Shown: positions 7,806 through 18,357 of the stretch, piece after piece
How positions within the stretch are numbered: position 1 is the stretch's first letter
How the letters are laid out: each line of letters begins with the position of its first letter
Assembly: GCF_021922925.1 (NCBI RefSeq)
Contig: NZ_CP040786.1
Coordinates: 1,178,001 to 1,242,000, forward strand
Direction of reading: 5' to 3'
From: Clavibacter phaseoli
GTDB lineage: Bacteria; Actinomycetota; Actinomycetes; Actinomycetales; Microbacteriaceae
DNA length: 64,000 nucleotides
Made by a program: the position numbers and the translations under genes
Notes under the pieces: model-generated
Databases searched by the model: none
What the model was told of the DNA's origin: nothing
Seen by the model: the letters and a program-made list of their open reading frames with translations, nothing else

Positions 7806-8758
7806 ACCCGCACCAGCGGGGTGAGCGAGGCGAGCGTGCGGTCGCCGATGCCCGGGACGCGTCCGAGATCGGCGACGCGCGTGAAGCGGCCGTGCGCGGA
7901 ACGCCACGCGATGATGCGCGCGGCCATCGCCGGGCCCACGCGCGGGAGCGTCTCCAGCTGCTCCGCCGTGGCCGTGTTGAGGTCCACCGGCGCCGACGGG
8001 CTCGCGCTCCCGCCGCTCCCGCCGCTCGCGCCCGACGTCGCGGGAGCCGCCGGTGCCTCCCCCTGGCGCGGCACGACGAGCTGCTCGCCGTCGGAGAGGA
8101 CGCGGGCCAGGTTCACGCCCGCGGTGTCGGCGCCGTCGGCGAAGCCGTGCGCGGCGGCGAGGGCGTCGACCACGCGGCTCCCCGGCGCCAGCGGGTAGAG
8201 CCCCGGGGAGGCCACCGCGCCGACGACGTGCACGTAGATGGGCGTCGTCGCACCCGCGGCGGATCCCCCGCTCGCGCTGCTCCCGTCGACCGCGGCGTCC
8301 GCACCCGCCTCGCCGCCAGCGGACCCGACCGGGTCCGCCGCGTCCGAGTCGGAGCCCGAGCCCGAGCCCGAGCCGGTGGGCGCCGCGGAGCTGGGATGCG
8401 ACGCGGTGGGCGCCGTCGACGAGGCCTCACCCGCGGACTGCACGGCGGTGACGAGGATCGCCACCACGAGGGCGGCGCCGACCAGCACGGCCGCCGCCCC
8501 GACGCCGACGCGGAGACGGACGCGCGCCCGCTGCCCGGGGAGCGGATGCGCGTCGTCGGGCTCGCGGGGTGCCCGCGGGTCGGCGTGGGACGGCTCCTCC
8601 ACCGCCAGGTCCCGGAAGGGAACCTCCCCGTCCGAGGGCCACGTCGCGTCGAACTCCTCGCCGCCCTCGGACCAACCCGGCTGCTCGGCGGCATCGGGAC
8701 CGGGACCGGGACGGCGGAGGGGGCGCATGCGGGCACGGTAGGCGGGACGCCGCGGCAT
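7802..8758 (-). CDS. comEA: ComEA-family DNA-binding competence protein
   Basis: A membrane-anchored DNA receptor that hands DNA to ComEC. The 318-residue product has a cytoplasmic N-terminus, one membrane helix (about 83-106), a long Ser/Gly/Asp-rich linker (110-170), an SLBB domain (173-230, starting PIYVHVVGAVASPGLYPL), a second linker, and a helix-hairpin-helix pair (257-316, VDLNTATAEQLETLPRVG). The start could instead be M11, ten residues downstream. The ser-gly-asp linker is low complexity and is encoded by a GC-rich repeat. Confidence 0.92.
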   Translation of the reverse strand: MPRRPAYRARMRPLRRPGPGPDAAEQPGWSEGGEEFDATWPSDGEVPFRDLAVEEPSHADPRAPREPDDAHPLPGQRARVRLRVGVGAAAVLVGAALVVAILVTAVQSAGEASSTAPTASHPSSAAPTGSGSGSGSDSDAADPVGSAGGEAGADAAVDGSSASGGSAAGATTPIYVHVVGAVASPGLYPLAPGSRVVDALAAAHGFADGADTAGVNLARVLSDGEQLVVPRQGEAPAAPATSGASGGSGGSASPSAPVDLNTATAEQLETLPRVGPAMAARIIAWRSAHGRFTRVADLGRVPGIGDRTLASLTPLVRV

Positions 8759-8814
8759 CCGGCCTCCGCGGCGCGGTCTGGGGATCGCCGACGCGGATCC
8801 GCCCTGGGATGGAG

Positions 8815-8844
8815 CGGGGGCGGCCCGTCGCCGGACCGCCCCCG
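8815..8844 (-). terminator. Hairpin downstream of leuS
   Basis: A nine-base-pair stem (CGGGGGCGG paired with CCGCCCCCG) with a 12-base loop, 32 bases after the leuS stop. No U-run is present. Confidence 0.5.
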
Positions 8845-8876
8845 TGTCACCGCGACGTCGCGTCGCGGGCCGCCCG

Positions 8877-11435
8877 TCAGGGAGCGGGCGTGGTGGTGAT
8901 GCTCACGATCTTGGGCGCGCGCACGATGACCTTGTCGATCGTGCGCCCGGCGGTGGACCGCTTGACGCCCGCGGTCTCCCGCGCGAGCGCCTCGAGCTCG
9001 TCCGCGCCGATCTTGGCGTCGACCTCGAGCTTGTCGCGCACCTTGCCGTCGACCTGCACGACGGCCGTCACCGTGTTCACGACGAGCAGGTTGCGGTCGG
9101 CCTTGCGCCAGCCGGCGAACGCGACCGAGCCCTCGCGGCCGAGGCGCTTCCACATGTCCTCCGCCGTGTACGGCGCGAACAGGCTGAGCGCGATGGCGAC
9201 GACCTCCGTCGCCTCCCGCACGGCCGCGTCGCCGCCGCCCGGGCCCTGGTCGATGGTCTTGCGGATGGCGTTGACGAGCTCCATGGTGCGCGCGATGACG
9301 ACGTTGAACTTGAACGCCTCGAGCATGCCGGGCGCCTCCGCGAGGAAGCGGTGGGTGACGCGGCGGAGCGCCTCGTCCCCCGTCTTCCACTCGACCTCGG
9401 GCGCGCTCGTGATGTCGCCCGTGAGCCGCCAGGCGCGCGCGAGGAACTTCGCGGAGCCGGACGGGGACACGTCCTCCCAGTCGATGTCGTCCTCCGGCGG
9501 GCCGGCGAACGCCATGGTCAGGCGGATGGCGTCGACGCCGTGGCGGTCCATCTCGCTCCCGAGGTCGACACCGCCCTTGCTCTTCGACATCTTGCTGCCG
9601 CCGGAGAGCACCATGCCCTGGTTGAGCAGCGCGCTGAACGGCTCGGTGAAGGTGACGTAGCCGAGGTCGAACAGGACCTTGGTGATGAAGCGCGAATACA
9701 GCAGGTGCAGGATCGCGTGCTCCACGCCGCCCACGTACTGGTCGATGGGCGCCCAGCGGTCGGCGTCGGCCGGGTCGAACGCCTTGGTGGCGTCGTTCGG
9801 CGACAGGAAGCGCAGCCAGTACCAGGAGCTGTCCATGAACGTGTCCATGGTGTCGGGGTCGCGCGTGGCCGAGCTGCCGTCGACGGGGCTCGCGACGTTC
9901 GACCACTCCGTGGCGGCGGCCAGCGGCGACTTGCCCTTCGGCGTGAGGTCGAGGCCCGCGGTGTCCGGCAGGCGGACGGGCAGCTGGTCCTCGGGCACGC
10001 GGATCTCGGTGCCCTCGGCGTCGTAGACGATGGGGATGGGCGTGCCCCAGAAGCGCTGGCGCGAGATGAGCCAGTCGCGCAGGCGGTAGCTCTTCGCGGC
10101 GCGTCCGCGGCCCTCGGCCTCCAGCTGCTCGATGACGCGCTTGATGGCCGGCTGCTTGCTCAGGCCGTTCAGCGAGCCGGAGTTGATGAGGCGGCCCTCG
10201 CCGGGGAGCGCCACGCCCGTGCGACCGGGCAGCACCTCCTCGAGGTCCGGCAGCTCGCCGTCCTCGGGGATGATGCGGATCGCGCCCGTGACGGGCTGCG
10301 TGGTGTCGACGACGACGCGCACGGGCAGGTCGAAGGCGCGCGCGAAGTCGAGGTCGCGCTGGTCGTGCGCGGGCACGGCCATGACCGCGCCCGTGCCGTA
10401 GTCGGCGAGCACGTAGTCGGCCGCCCAGACGGGGATCCGCTCGCCGTTGACCGGGTTGATCGCCGTGCGCCCGAGCGGGATGCCGGTCTTGGGGCGATCG
10501 GTCGTGGAGCGCTCGATCTCGTTGAGGCGCTGCGTGCGCTCGAGGTAGCCGCGGAAGTCCTCGCGGATCTCCTCGGACGCGCCCTCGACGAGCTCCGCGG
10601 CCAGGTCGCTGTCGGGCGCGACGACCATGAAGGTCGCGCCGTGCAGCGTGTCCGGACGCGTGGTGAACACCGTGACGGGCTCGTCGCGGCCCTCGACGAC
10701 GAAGTCGACCTCCGCGCCGATCGAGCGGCCGATCCAGTTGCGCTGCATGCTGAGGACCTTGGCGGGCCACGTGCCCTCGAGCTGGTTCAGGTCGTCGACG
10801 AGGCGGTCGGCGTAGTCGGTGATCCGCAGGTACCACTGCGTGAGCTTCTTCTTGACGACGACGGCGCCGGAGCGGTCGGACGTGCCGTCCGGCAGGACCT
10901 GCTCGTTCGCGAGCACGGTCTGGTCCACCGGATCCCAGTTCACCCAGCTGTCCTTGCGGTAGGCGAGGCCCTTCTCGTGCATCTTGAGGAACAGCCACTG
11001 GTTCCACCGGTAGTACTCGGGGTCGCTCGTGTGGAGCTCGCGCTCCCAGTCGAAGGAGAGTCCGTAGCGCTTCATCGACTGCTTCTGCGTCTCGATGTTC
11101 GCGTAGGTCCACTCGCGCGGGTCGACCCCGCGCTTGATGGCCGCGTTCTCCGCGGGCAGGCCGAACGAGTCCCAGCCGATGGGGTGCAGCACGTTGAAGC
11201 CCTGCTGGCGCCAGTACCGCGCGACCGCGTCGCCGAGCGCGAACGCCTCCGCGTGGCCCATGTGCAGGTCGCCCGAGGGGTACGGGAACATGTCGAGGAT
11301 GTACTTGCGCGGGCGGCTGTCGCTCGCGTCCGGCGTGCGGAACGGCTGCTCGCGCTCCCAGACCGCCGACCACTCCGCCTCGATGGCGTGGAAGTCGTAG
11401 GTGTCGCCGGGGGTGTCGGGTGTCTCGTGTGCCAA
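8877..11435 (-). CDS. leuS: Leucyl-tRNA synthetase
   Basis: Charges tRNA-Leu. The 852-residue class I synthetase carries the HIGH-type motif HMGH (residues 58-61, in [14 protein letters not shown]), an editing (CP1) insertion, and the KMSKS motif in GSKMSKSKG about two thirds along, followed by the anticodon-binding domain. The length is normal. It is transcribed as a single gene ahead of comEA. No T-box leader was recognised in the 99 bases upstream. Confidence 0.97.
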   Translation of the reverse strand: MAHETPDTPGDTYDFHAIEAEWSAVWEREQPFRTPDASDSRPRKYILDMFPYPSGDLHMGHAEAFALGDAVARYWRQQGFNVLHPIGWDSFGLPAENAAIKRGVDPREWTYANIETQKQSMKRYGLSFDWERELHTSDPEYYRWNQWLFLKMHEKGLAYRKDSWVNWDPVDQTVLANEQVLPDGTSDRSGAVVVKKKLTQWYLRITDYADRLVDDLNQLEGTWPAKVLSMQRNWIGRSIGAEVDFVVEGRDEPVTVFTTRPDTLHGATFMVVAPDSDLAAELVEGASEEIREDFRGYLERTQRLNEIERSTTDRPKTGIPLGRTAINPVNGERIPVWAADYVLADYGTGAVMAVPAHDQRDLDFARAFDLPVRVVVDTTQPVTGAIRIIPEDGELPDLEEVLPGRTGVALPGEGRLINSGSLNGLSKQPAIKRVIEQLEAEGRGRAAKSYRLRDWLISRQRFWGTPIPIVYDAEGTEIRVPEDQLPVRLPDTAGLDLTPKGKSPLAAATEWSNVASPVDGSSATRDPDTMDTFMDSSWYWLRFLSPNDATKAFDPADADRWAPIDQYVGGVEHAILHLLYSRFITKVLFDLGYVTFTEPFSALLNQGMVLSGGSKMSKSKGGVDLGSEMDRHGVDAIRLTMAFAGPPEDDIDWEDVSPSGSAKFLARAWRLTGDITSAPEVEWKTGDEALRRVTHRFLAEAPGMLEAFKFNVVIARTMELVNAIRKTIDQGPGGGDAAVREATEVVAIALSLFAPYTAEDMWKRLGREGSVAFAGWRKADRNLLVVNTVTAVVQVDGKVRDKLEVDAKIGADELEALARETAGVKRSTAGRTIDKVIVRAPKIVSITTTPAP

Positions 11436-11534
11436 GGGCGCTCTCGATTCGATGCGGGGGTCGCGGCCGTGAAGGCCTCGACAAGACTAGTGAACGCGCG
11501 GGTGCGGTCCCGAACCGGTGGGAGGGGCTGCCGG

Positions 11535-13004
11535 TCAGGCGGGATCGGCCCCGCTGGGGAGGGACGGCCGCGGCGAATCGGGACCGCCGCGCGGGGACTC
11601 CACGCGACCCGCCCGGACGGCCGCCAGGAGCGGCGCGGCCTTCACGCGCACCTCCTCGAGCTCCTCCTCGGGGACGGACAGCGCCGTGATCCCGCCGCCC
11701 GCGCCGACCGTGGCCCGGCCGTCCGTGACGACCACCGAGCGGATCACCATGGCGAGGTCGACGCGGCCGTCGTCGCCGAACCAGCCGAACGCACCCGCGT
11801 AGACGCCGCGCGGTCCGAGTTCGAGCGCCTGGAGGATGCCGACGGCCGCGGACTTCGGGGCGCCCGTCATGGATCCGGCCGGGAACAGCGCCCGCACCGC
11901 GTCGACGGCCGAGACGCCGGGCGCCAGCTCGCCCTCGACGCGGCTCACGAGCTGGTGCACCTGCGCGTAGGCCTCGACGGCGAACAGGCTCGTGACGCGC
12001 ACGGATCCCAGCACGCACACGCGGCTGAGGTCGTTGCGCATCAGGTCGACGATCATGACGTTCTCCGCGCGCTCCTTCTCGCTCGCGAGGAGGTCGGCGC
12101 GCGCCCGCGCGTCGGCGGCGGCATCCGCGTGGCGGGGTCGCGTGCCCTTGATGGGCAGCGTGCGCAGGGTGCCGGCCGCGTCGACCTCGACGAACCGCTC
12201 GGGCGATGCGCTGACGAGCGTCGTCGTGCCCGCGCGCAGGAAGGCGCCGTGGTGCGTGGGGCTCAGGGCGCGGAGGGCGAGGTGGACGCGGACCGGGTCG
12301 ACGACGCCCGGGACGGTCGCGCTGTTCGTGAGGCACAGCTGGTAGGCGTCGCCGCGGCGGATGGACTCCTGGCAGGAGCGGATGAGGCCGAGGTAGGCGG
12401 CGTCGTCGTGGCGCCAGACGGGCGGCCGGTCGGCGTCGGCGGTGTCGACGGTGGGCTCCGGGACGCCCGACGCGACGGACGCCGCGGCGCGGGCGAGCTC
12501 CTCCTCCACGGCATGCGGCCAGGGATCCCCGGCGCGGGCGACGGCCCAGACCTCCCCCGCCCGGTGGTCGAAGGCGAGGAGGCGGTCGACACGGAGGACG
12601 GCGGCGGGGACGCGGTCCGCGGCGTCCGCGGAGGCGGTCGGCGGCGCGTGGTGGAGCGGGACGGTCTCCGTCCAGGCGTCGTGCGGGATCCAGCCGACGA
12701 CGCCCAGCCGGAACGCGAGGCCGTCGGGGAGGACGTCGTGGTCGGCGGCGGGCGCGGAGGACGGCACCGCGGACGCGGGCAGCAGCTCCGCCAGCCCCGC
12801 GAACACCCCCCGCGGCCACGCGGCCACGGTGCCGGCGGACGCGGCCAGGTAGCTCCACCCCTCCCCCGCCGAGTCGTCGAGCCAGGCCACATCGCCGGCG
12901 GTCTCCTGGGCGAAGAGCGCGAGGAAGACCGCCTCCGGCTCGTGCCAGGCGCCCAGCCGGCGGCCGACGACCCGGCCCGCGGCGCGCGCGTCGCCCTCGT
13001 GCAT
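11535..13004 (-). CDS. pabB: Aminodeoxychorismate synthase component I
   Basis: Converts chorismate plus ammonia to 4-amino-4-deoxychorismate for folate synthesis. The 489-residue product is a chorismate-binding enzyme; the motif PIKGTRPRH contains the lysine that marks PabB rather than anthranilate synthase (PIAGT), and GSMTGAPK and the C-terminal VGAGGGITA are conserved. The N-terminal 130 residues are poorly conserved, as usual. It faces pabC divergently across 53 bases. The glutaminase partner PabA is not in the window. Confidence 0.88.
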   Translation of the reverse strand: MHEGDARAAGRVVGRRLGAWHEPEAVFLALFAQETAGDVAWLDDSAGEGWSYLAASAGTVAAWPRGVFAGLAELLPASAVPSSAPAADHDVLPDGLAFRLGVVGWIPHDAWTETVPLHHAPPTASADAADRVPAAVLRVDRLLAFDHRAGEVWAVARAGDPWPHAVEEELARAAASVASGVPEPTVDTADADRPPVWRHDDAAYLGLIRSCQESIRRGDAYQLCLTNSATVPGVVDPVRVHLALRALSPTHHGAFLRAGTTTLVSASPERFVEVDAAGTLRTLPIKGTRPRHADAAADARARADLLASEKERAENVMIVDLMRNDLSRVCVLGSVRVTSLFAVEAYAQVHQLVSRVEGELAPGVSAVDAVRALFPAGSMTGAPKSAAVGILQALELGPRGVYAGAFGWFGDDGRVDLAMVIRSVVVTDGRATVGAGGGITALSVPEEELEEVRVKAAPLLAAVRAGRVESPRGGPDSPRPSLPSGADPA

Positions 13005-13044
13005 GCTCGGCCTCCCGGTGTCGTGAGCGCACCCGGCGGCCGCC

Positions 13045-13050
13045 TAGCCT
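13045..13050 (+). promoter_or_regulatory. -10 element before pabC
   Basis: TAGCCT followed by CAAGGGT and ATG (seven bases). The AAGGG could serve as a weak ribosome site, but the spacing also fits a leaderless start. Confidence 0.4.
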
Positions 13051-13057
13051 CAAGGGT

Positions 13058-13876
13058 ATGAGTTCCGAGACGATCCTCCGGTGGACCGCGGCCGGCTGGG
13101 CGGCGGGCGGCGCGGATCCCGCCGGTGGAGGGGCCGAGGAGGCGCGACCCGCCGGCCACCGGGTGCTCGCGGCCGACTCGTTCCTCGTCGACGGGGGCCG
13201 CGTGCTCGCGCTCGACGTCCACCGCCAGCGGTTCCTCGCGTCGCTGCGCCTGCAGGCGGCCGCCGTGCCGGATCCCGCGGCCTTCCTCGACGCCGCGGTC
13301 GCCGCGCTGCCCCGCGAGGGGGCGTGGTTCCCGCGCGTGGAGGCGCTCCGCGGGCCGGACGGCGACGTCGCGCGGCTGCTCGTGCGACCGGCGCCGGAGC
13401 GCACGGCGTCGGTGGTGCTCCGCGACCACGACGGGCCGGATCCGCGCACGACGCCGCGCGTCAAGGGACCGGACCTGCACGCGCTCGGCGCCCTGCGCAG
13501 CCGCGCGTCCCGGTACGGCGCGGGCGAGGCGGTGATCCTCGCGGACGACGGCACCATCGTGGAGGGCGCGTACAGCGCCATCCTGTGGTGGCACGGCGAC
13601 GCCCTCGCGGTCGTCGAGGGCGACGTGCCGCGGATCCCGAGCGTCACCGAGCGCAGCATCGTCGCCCTGGCCACGGCCCTCGGCGTCGATGTGCTGCACG
13701 AGCAGGCCCGGCCGTCCGACCTCGACGGCCGCGAGGTGTGGTCCGTCAGCGCGCTGCACGGGATCCGCCTGGTGCGCGGCTGGATCGACGGCCCGGCGAC
13801 CGCGGCTGAGCCCGGTCGCGTGCGCGCCTGGCGCACCCGGCTCGACGCGCTGCGGCGCGAGCTCCCCACGGGCTGA
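13058..13876 (+). CDS. pabC: Class IV aminotransferase, probable aminodeoxychorismate lyase
   Basis: A PLP enzyme of the branched-chain aminotransferase/ADC lyase fold, 272 residues. The PLP lysine is K136 (TTPRVKGPDL) and E169 (DGTIVEGAYSAI) is the glutamate that contacts the cofactor ring. Divergent placement next to pabB supports the 4-amino-4-deoxychorismate lyase role, which releases p-aminobenzoate and pyruvate. A D-amino acid or branched-chain transaminase role cannot be fully excluded from sequence alone. Confidence 0.8.
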   Translation: MSSETILRWTAAGWAAGGADPAGGGAEEARPAGHRVLAADSFLVDGGRVLALDVHRQRFLASLRLQAAAVPDPAAFLDAAVAALPREGAWFPRVEALRGPDGDVARLLVRPAPERTASVVLRDHDGPDPRTTPRVKGPDLHALGALRSRASRYGAGEAVILADDGTIVEGAYSAILWWHGDALAVVEGDVPRIPSVTERSIVALATALGVDVLHEQARPSDLDGREVWSVSALHGIRLVRGWIDGPATAAEPGRVRAWRTRLDALRRELPTG

Positions 13877-13902
13877 CGACCGCGGGTCAGCGCGACGACG
13901 CG

Positions 13903-15588
13903 TCAGCGCGTCCGCACGCCGTCGCCCGCGACCCGCAGCTCGATCGTCCGGTCCACGAGGTCGCCCGGCACCTCCGTGTGCGTGAGCAAAAGCACCCCGC
14001 GTCCGCTGTCGCGCGCGGCCGTGAGCACGTCGCGCAGCACGGCGCGGGCGCGCTCGGCGTCGACGTCCGCCGTCGGCTCGTCGAGGACGAGCACCGGGAA
14101 GTCGGCGAGCAGGGCCCGCGCCAGGGCGATCCGCTGCGCCTGCCCGCCGGAGACGAGGCCGCCGCGGTCGCCGACGCGCGCGTCGAGGCCGCCCCGCTCG
14201 GCGGTCCAGTCCGCGAGCCCGACACGGGCGAGCACGCCGACGAGCTCGTCGTCCGTCGCGTCCTCGCGGGCGAAGAGCAGGTTCTGCCGGATGCTCGCGT
14301 CGAAGAGGTGCGGCGCCTGCTCGCAGAGGCCCACGATCCGCCGGACGGCCGACGGCGCCATCGACCGGGCGTCCCGGCCGTCCAGCTCGTACGCGCCGCC
14401 GGACTCGAGGAACCGGGCGAGGGCGGCCGCGAGCGACGACTTCCCGGATCCGCTCGGGCCGCGCACCACGACCGTCTCCCCCGGCCGCACCACGAGCGAC
14501 ACGGGCGCGAGGGCGTCCTCGTCGGCCCCCGGCCAGCGCGTGACGAGGTCGCGGACCTCGAGCGTCGTGCCCGCGGGTGACGCGGCGTCCACGGGCTCCG
14601 CGTCGGCGTCGTCCGGCTCGCGCGGGATCTCGTCGGGCACCGTCTCCGGCACGACGCCGGCCACGCGCTCCGCGCTCGTGCGCACGCGCCGCCACGCCTG
14701 CACCGCGAGCGGCACGGCCGTCGCCTGCTCGACCAGGGCGAGCGGCACCAGCGCGGCCAGCGCGAGCCACGCGGGATCCAGCGTCCCGGACGCGAGGCCA
14801 GGAACGCCCTGCAGCACGGTCCAGCCCGCGACGGCGCCCGTCCCGGCGATGACGACGCCCGTGGTGACGCCCGCCGCCGCGGCGCTGCGCAGCTCCGCCC
14901 GCCGGAGGTCGGTCGCGGCCCGGTCGATCGCGGCGAGCCGGTCGTCCACCGCCCCGAACGCGGCCAGCACGTCGAGGCCGCCGATGAGGTCGAGCACGAG
15001 GTCATGCAGCCGGGCGCGGAGCGGCGCGATGCGCATCTCGGCGCGCCCCGCGATCGCCGTGGTCGCGCCGACGCCGACGGCGAGGCCGAGCGCGAGCACG
15101 ACGGCGAGCGCGATCCCCGCCGCCGGCAGCACCGCCCCCACGACCGCGACGCTCGCCGCCTGCACGATCACCGACACCGCCAGCGGCTGCACCACGCGCA
15201 GCGGGAGGTCCTGGAGCCGGTCGACGTCGCCGACGAGCCGGGTGAGGAGGTCGCCGCGGCGCGTGTCGCGGAGGCCCGCGGGCGCGAACGGGAGGAGCCG
15301 CTCGAAGACGCCCACGCGCAGGGTGGACAGCGCGCGGAACGCCGCGTCGTGGCTCGTGATCCGCTCGAGGTAGCGGAACGCGGCGCGGCCGAGCGCGAAC
15401 GCCCGGACCCCGACGATCGCCATGCCGAGGAACAGGATGGGCGGTTGCTCGGACGCGCGCGTGATGAGCCAGGCCGAGGTGGCGAGGAGCGCGACCGCGC
15501 CGACGGCGCTCGCGAGGCCCGCGAGGAGCCCGGGCAGGGCGCGCCGGGCGGGCGGCTGCGCGAGCCGCAGGACGCCGTCGCGGTTCAC
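13903..15588 (-). CDS. cydC: CydC subunit of the CydDC thiol/heme exporter
   Basis: One half of the heterodimeric ABC exporter needed to assemble cytochrome bd; it moves cysteine/glutathione-type thiols to the outside. The 561-residue product has six membrane helices (start SAVGAVALLATSAWLITRASEQ region, typical for CydC) and an ATPase domain with Walker A GPSGSGKSSL, signature LVSGGQAQRIALARALL and Walker B VLVLDEPTADVD. The GTG start overlaps the cydD stop (GTGA). It is the last gene of cydABDC. Confidence 0.93.
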   Translation of the reverse strand: MNRDGVLRLAQPPARRALPGLLAGLASAVGAVALLATSAWLITRASEQPPILFLGMAIVGVRAFALGRAAFRYLERITSHDAAFRALSTLRVGVFERLLPFAPAGLRDTRRGDLLTRLVGDVDRLQDLPLRVVQPLAVSVIVQAASVAVVGAVLPAAGIALAVVLALGLAVGVGATTAIAGRAEMRIAPLRARLHDLVLDLIGGLDVLAAFGAVDDRLAAIDRAATDLRRAELRSAAAAGVTTGVVIAGTGAVAGWTVLQGVPGLASGTLDPAWLALAALVPLALVEQATAVPLAVQAWRRVRTSAERVAGVVPETVPDEIPREPDDADAEPVDAASPAGTTLEVRDLVTRWPGADEDALAPVSLVVRPGETVVVRGPSGSGKSSLAAALARFLESGGAYELDGRDARSMAPSAVRRIVGLCEQAPHLFDASIRQNLLFAREDATDDELVGVLARVGLADWTAERGGLDARVGDRGGLVSGGQAQRIALARALLADFPVLVLDEPTADVDAERARAVLRDVLTAARDSGRGVLLLTHTEVPGDLVDRTIELRVAGDGVRTR

Positions 15589-17345
15589 GGCGCCACCTGC
15601 GCGCGCCAGGCGGGCTCCGGGGCGATGCGCGCGGGAGCGACGGCGGCGAGGTCGGCGCCGACCGGCGACCCGGGACCCGCCGGCACGTCGTCCTCGCCGG
15701 ATCCCCCGCCCAGCCGCAGCTCGGCGTCCGCCGCCCGCACGAGCGCGCCGCGGTGGGTGACGACCACGACCGCGCGCCCCTGGTCGGCGAGCGCGCGGAT
15801 CCCCCGGGCGAGCCGCTCCTCGGTCGCGGCGTCGAGCGCGGAGCTCGGCTCGTCGAGCAGCACGAGCGGGCAGTCGACGGCGAGCGCGCGGTGCACGGCG
15901 CGCGCGACGGCGACCCGCTGCGCCTGCCCTCCCGAGAGCCCCTGGCCGCCGACGCCGAGCACGAGGTCGGGGTCGACGCCGTCGGCCGCCGCGAGCGCGA
16001 GGGCCCGTCGGACGAGCGCGTCGTCGGGATCCGCGACGCCCAGCGCCACGTTCTCGCGCACCGTGCCCGCGACGAGCCCCGGTCGCTGTCCCGCCCAGGC
16101 GATCTCGGTCGGGACGGGCGGGCGCGGCGTGGGGGCGTCGTCGTGGTCGTCGACCCAGCCGACGGCCCCGCCCGCGGGCAGCTGCCCGAGGATCGCGGCG
16201 ACGAGCGAGGACTTGCCGACGCCGCTCGGCCCGGTCACGGCCGTGACGCGTCCGCGCGGAAAGGTCGCGTGGATCCCCGCGAGCACGAGCCGGTCGCCGC
16301 GGGAGACCGACAGGTCGCGGACCACGAGCGCGTCGCCCGCGGGAGCCGTCGCGGCCACCGTCCCCGGGACGGTCCGCGCCGCCCGGCCGGCCCGCTCCTC
16401 CTCCAGGATCCCGAGCACGTCGTCGGCCGCCGCGACCCCCTCGGCGGCCGCGTGGAACTGCACGCCCACCTGCCGGATCGGGAGGAACGCCTCGGGCGCG
16501 AGCAGCAGCACGAAGAGCCCCACCTCGAGGTCCAGCTGCCCGCCGATGAGGCGCACGCCCACCGACACCGCCGCGAGCGCGACCGACAGCGACGCCGCGA
16601 GCTCCAGGACGAAGCCGGAGAGGAACGAGATCCGGAGCACGCGCATGGTCTCGACGCGGTGCTCCTCCGTGACCCGGCGGATCCGCCCCGTCTGCCGCCG
16701 GGCGCGCCCGAAGACCAGGAGCGTCGAGAGCCCGTCGACCACCTCGAGGAAGCCCGACGCGAGCTCGGTGAGGCGGGACCACTGCCGCCGCTGCACCTCC
16801 TGCGTGGCCCAGCCGACGAGCACCATGAACACCGGGATCACGGGCAGCGTCGCGAGCACGGTGACGCCCGTGAGCGGGTCGGCGGCGAAGAGCACGGTCA
16901 CGACGATCGGGGTCGCGAGCGCAGTGAGGATCAGCTGCGGCACGTAGCGCGCGAAGTACGGGTCGAGCGCGTCGAGACCGGGGCCCACGATCGTAGCGAG
17001 CCGCCCGCGGCTGCGGCCGGCCGTCCAGGCGGGACCGAGGTCGGCGACCGCCCGGAGCGCGCGTCGTCGCAGCTCGGCCGTGACCCTCGCCGCTCCGCGC
17101 GCGCCGACCACGTCGAGGAGCCAGGCCGCGGCGCCGCGCACGACGGCGGATCCGACCGCGAGCGCGAGCACGGGCGCGAGCGCGGCCGCATCCGCCCCGC
17201 CGATCGCCCGCACGACGAGCTGCGTGAGCGACCAGCAGAAGGCGACGAGCGCGACCGTCTGCACGGCGCCCAGCACGGCGCCCACGGCGAGCATGGCGCG
17301 GGCCGACGCAGAGTGCCGCAGCAGCCGCGGATCCAGGGGCTTCAC
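15585..17345 (-). CDS. cydD: CydD subunit of the CydDC exporter
   Basis: Partner of CydC in the exporter that supports cytochrome bd assembly. The 586-residue protein has an N-terminal ABC membrane domain, with the CydD-typical stretch GLSTLLVFGRARRQ and EAFLPIRQVG, then an ATPase domain with Walker A GPSGVGKSSL and signature LSGGQAQRVAVARAV. It starts seven bases after the cydB stop, so the four cyd genes form one operon. Confidence 0.93.
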   Translation of the reverse strand: MKPLDPRLLRHSASARAMLAVGAVLGAVQTVALVAFCWSLTQLVVRAIGGADAAALAPVLALAVGSAVVRGAAAWLLDVVGARGAARVTAELRRRALRAVADLGPAWTAGRSRGRLATIVGPGLDALDPYFARYVPQLILTALATPIVVTVLFAADPLTGVTVLATLPVIPVFMVLVGWATQEVQRRQWSRLTELASGFLEVVDGLSTLLVFGRARRQTGRIRRVTEEHRVETMRVLRISFLSGFVLELAASLSVALAAVSVGVRLIGGQLDLEVGLFVLLLAPEAFLPIRQVGVQFHAAAEGVAAADDVLGILEEERAGRAARTVPGTVAATAPAGDALVVRDLSVSRGDRLVLAGIHATFPRGRVTAVTGPSGVGKSSLVAAILGQLPAGGAVGWVDDHDDAPTPRPPVPTEIAWAGQRPGLVAGTVRENVALGVADPDDALVRRALALAAADGVDPDLVLGVGGQGLSGGQAQRVAVARAVHRALAVDCPLVLLDEPSSALDAATEERLARGIRALADQGRAVVVVTHRGALVRAADAELRLGGGSGEDDVPAGPGSPVGADLAAVAPARIAPEPAWRAQVAP

Positions 17346-17352
17346 GGCGCGC

Positions 17353-18357
17353 CTAGTGCGCGGCCCGGGTGATCACGGCGCGCGTGATGCGCTTCCGGAA
17401 CACCCAGTACGTCCACGCCTGGTAGGCGAGGATCAGCGGCAGCGCGAAGCCCGCGGCCCACGTCATGATCGTGAGCGTGTAGGGCGACGACGACGCGTTG
17501 TCGAGCGTGAGCCCGTTCGCCGGGTCGTTCGACGCGGGCATCACGTACGGGTGCAGCGCCGTGAAGAGGCTGGCGACCGCGAGCGCGATGGTCGCGGCGA
17601 GCAGCCCGAACGCCCACCGCTCCCGTCCTCGGACGTTGGCGACGTACGACCCGACGAGCGCGGCGGCCGCGAGCGCGGACACGATGCCCGACAGTGCCGA
17701 CCCGTGCGCGAGCGTGGTCCAGACGAGGAACGCCGCCGCGATCACGATGGTCACGGCCCCGACCCGCATCGAGAGCAGCCGGGCCCGGGCGCGGATGGGA
17801 CCGTCGGTCTTGAGCGCCGCGAACTGCAGCCCGTTGACGAGGAACAGCGACAGCGTCGTGAGCCCGCCGAGCAGCGCGTACGGGTTCAGCAGGTCGAGCG
17901 TGGATCCCGTGTGGTCGTGGTCCGCGTCCATGGGCACGCCGCGCACCACGTTCGCGAACACGACGCCCCAGAGGAACGACGGCACGACGCTGCCCACGAC
18001 GATCATCGCGTCGAACCACCCGCGCCACCGGTCGGACGCCCCCTGGTGCCGGTACTCGAACGAGACCCCCCGGAGGATGAGCGTGATGAGGATCGCGAGC
18101 AGCAGCAGGTAGAAGCCGCTGAACATCGTCGCGTACCACTCCGGGAAGGCCGCGAAGAGCGCGGCGCCCGCGACGATGAGCCACGTCTCGTTGAGGTCCC
18201 ACACCGGCCCGATGGTGTTGATGAGCACGCGGCGGTCGGTGTCGTCCTTGGCGAGGAACGGCAGGCTCATGCCCACGCCGAAGTCGAAGCCGTCGAGCAC
18301 GAAGTAGCCGACGAAGAGGAACGCGATGACGCCGAACCAGAGGAGGGGGAGGTCCAT
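17353..18357 (-). CDS. cydB: Cytochrome bd ubiquinol/menaquinol oxidase subunit II
   Basis: The second membrane subunit of the high-affinity oxygen reductase. The 334-residue product has the typical N-terminus with LDGFDFGVGM, then INTIGPVWDLNETWLI, and about eight to nine membrane helices. The ATG shares one base with the cydA stop codon (TGATG), a tight coupling. It lacks extra domains. Confidence 0.95.
   Translation of the reverse strand: MDLPLLWFGVIAFLFVGYFVLDGFDFGVGMSLPFLAKDDTDRRVLINTIGPVWDLNETWLIVAGAALFAAFPEWYATMFSGFYLLLLAILITLILRGVSFEYRHQGASDRWRGWFDAMIVVGSVVPSFLWGVVFANVVRGVPMDADHDHTGSTLDLLNPYALLGGLTTLSLFLVNGLQFAALKTDGPIRARARLLSMRVGAVTIVIAAAFLVWTTLAHGSALSGIVSALAAAALVGSYVANVRGRERWAFGLLAATIALAVASLFTALHPYVMPASNDPANGLTLDNASSSPYTLTIMTWAAGFALPLILAYQAWTYWVFRKRITRAVITRAAH

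Noticed and set aside
11436..11534. Possible T-box leader before leuS
   Set aside because: The spacer is short and lacks the conserved T-box sequence and a leucine-specifier stem.
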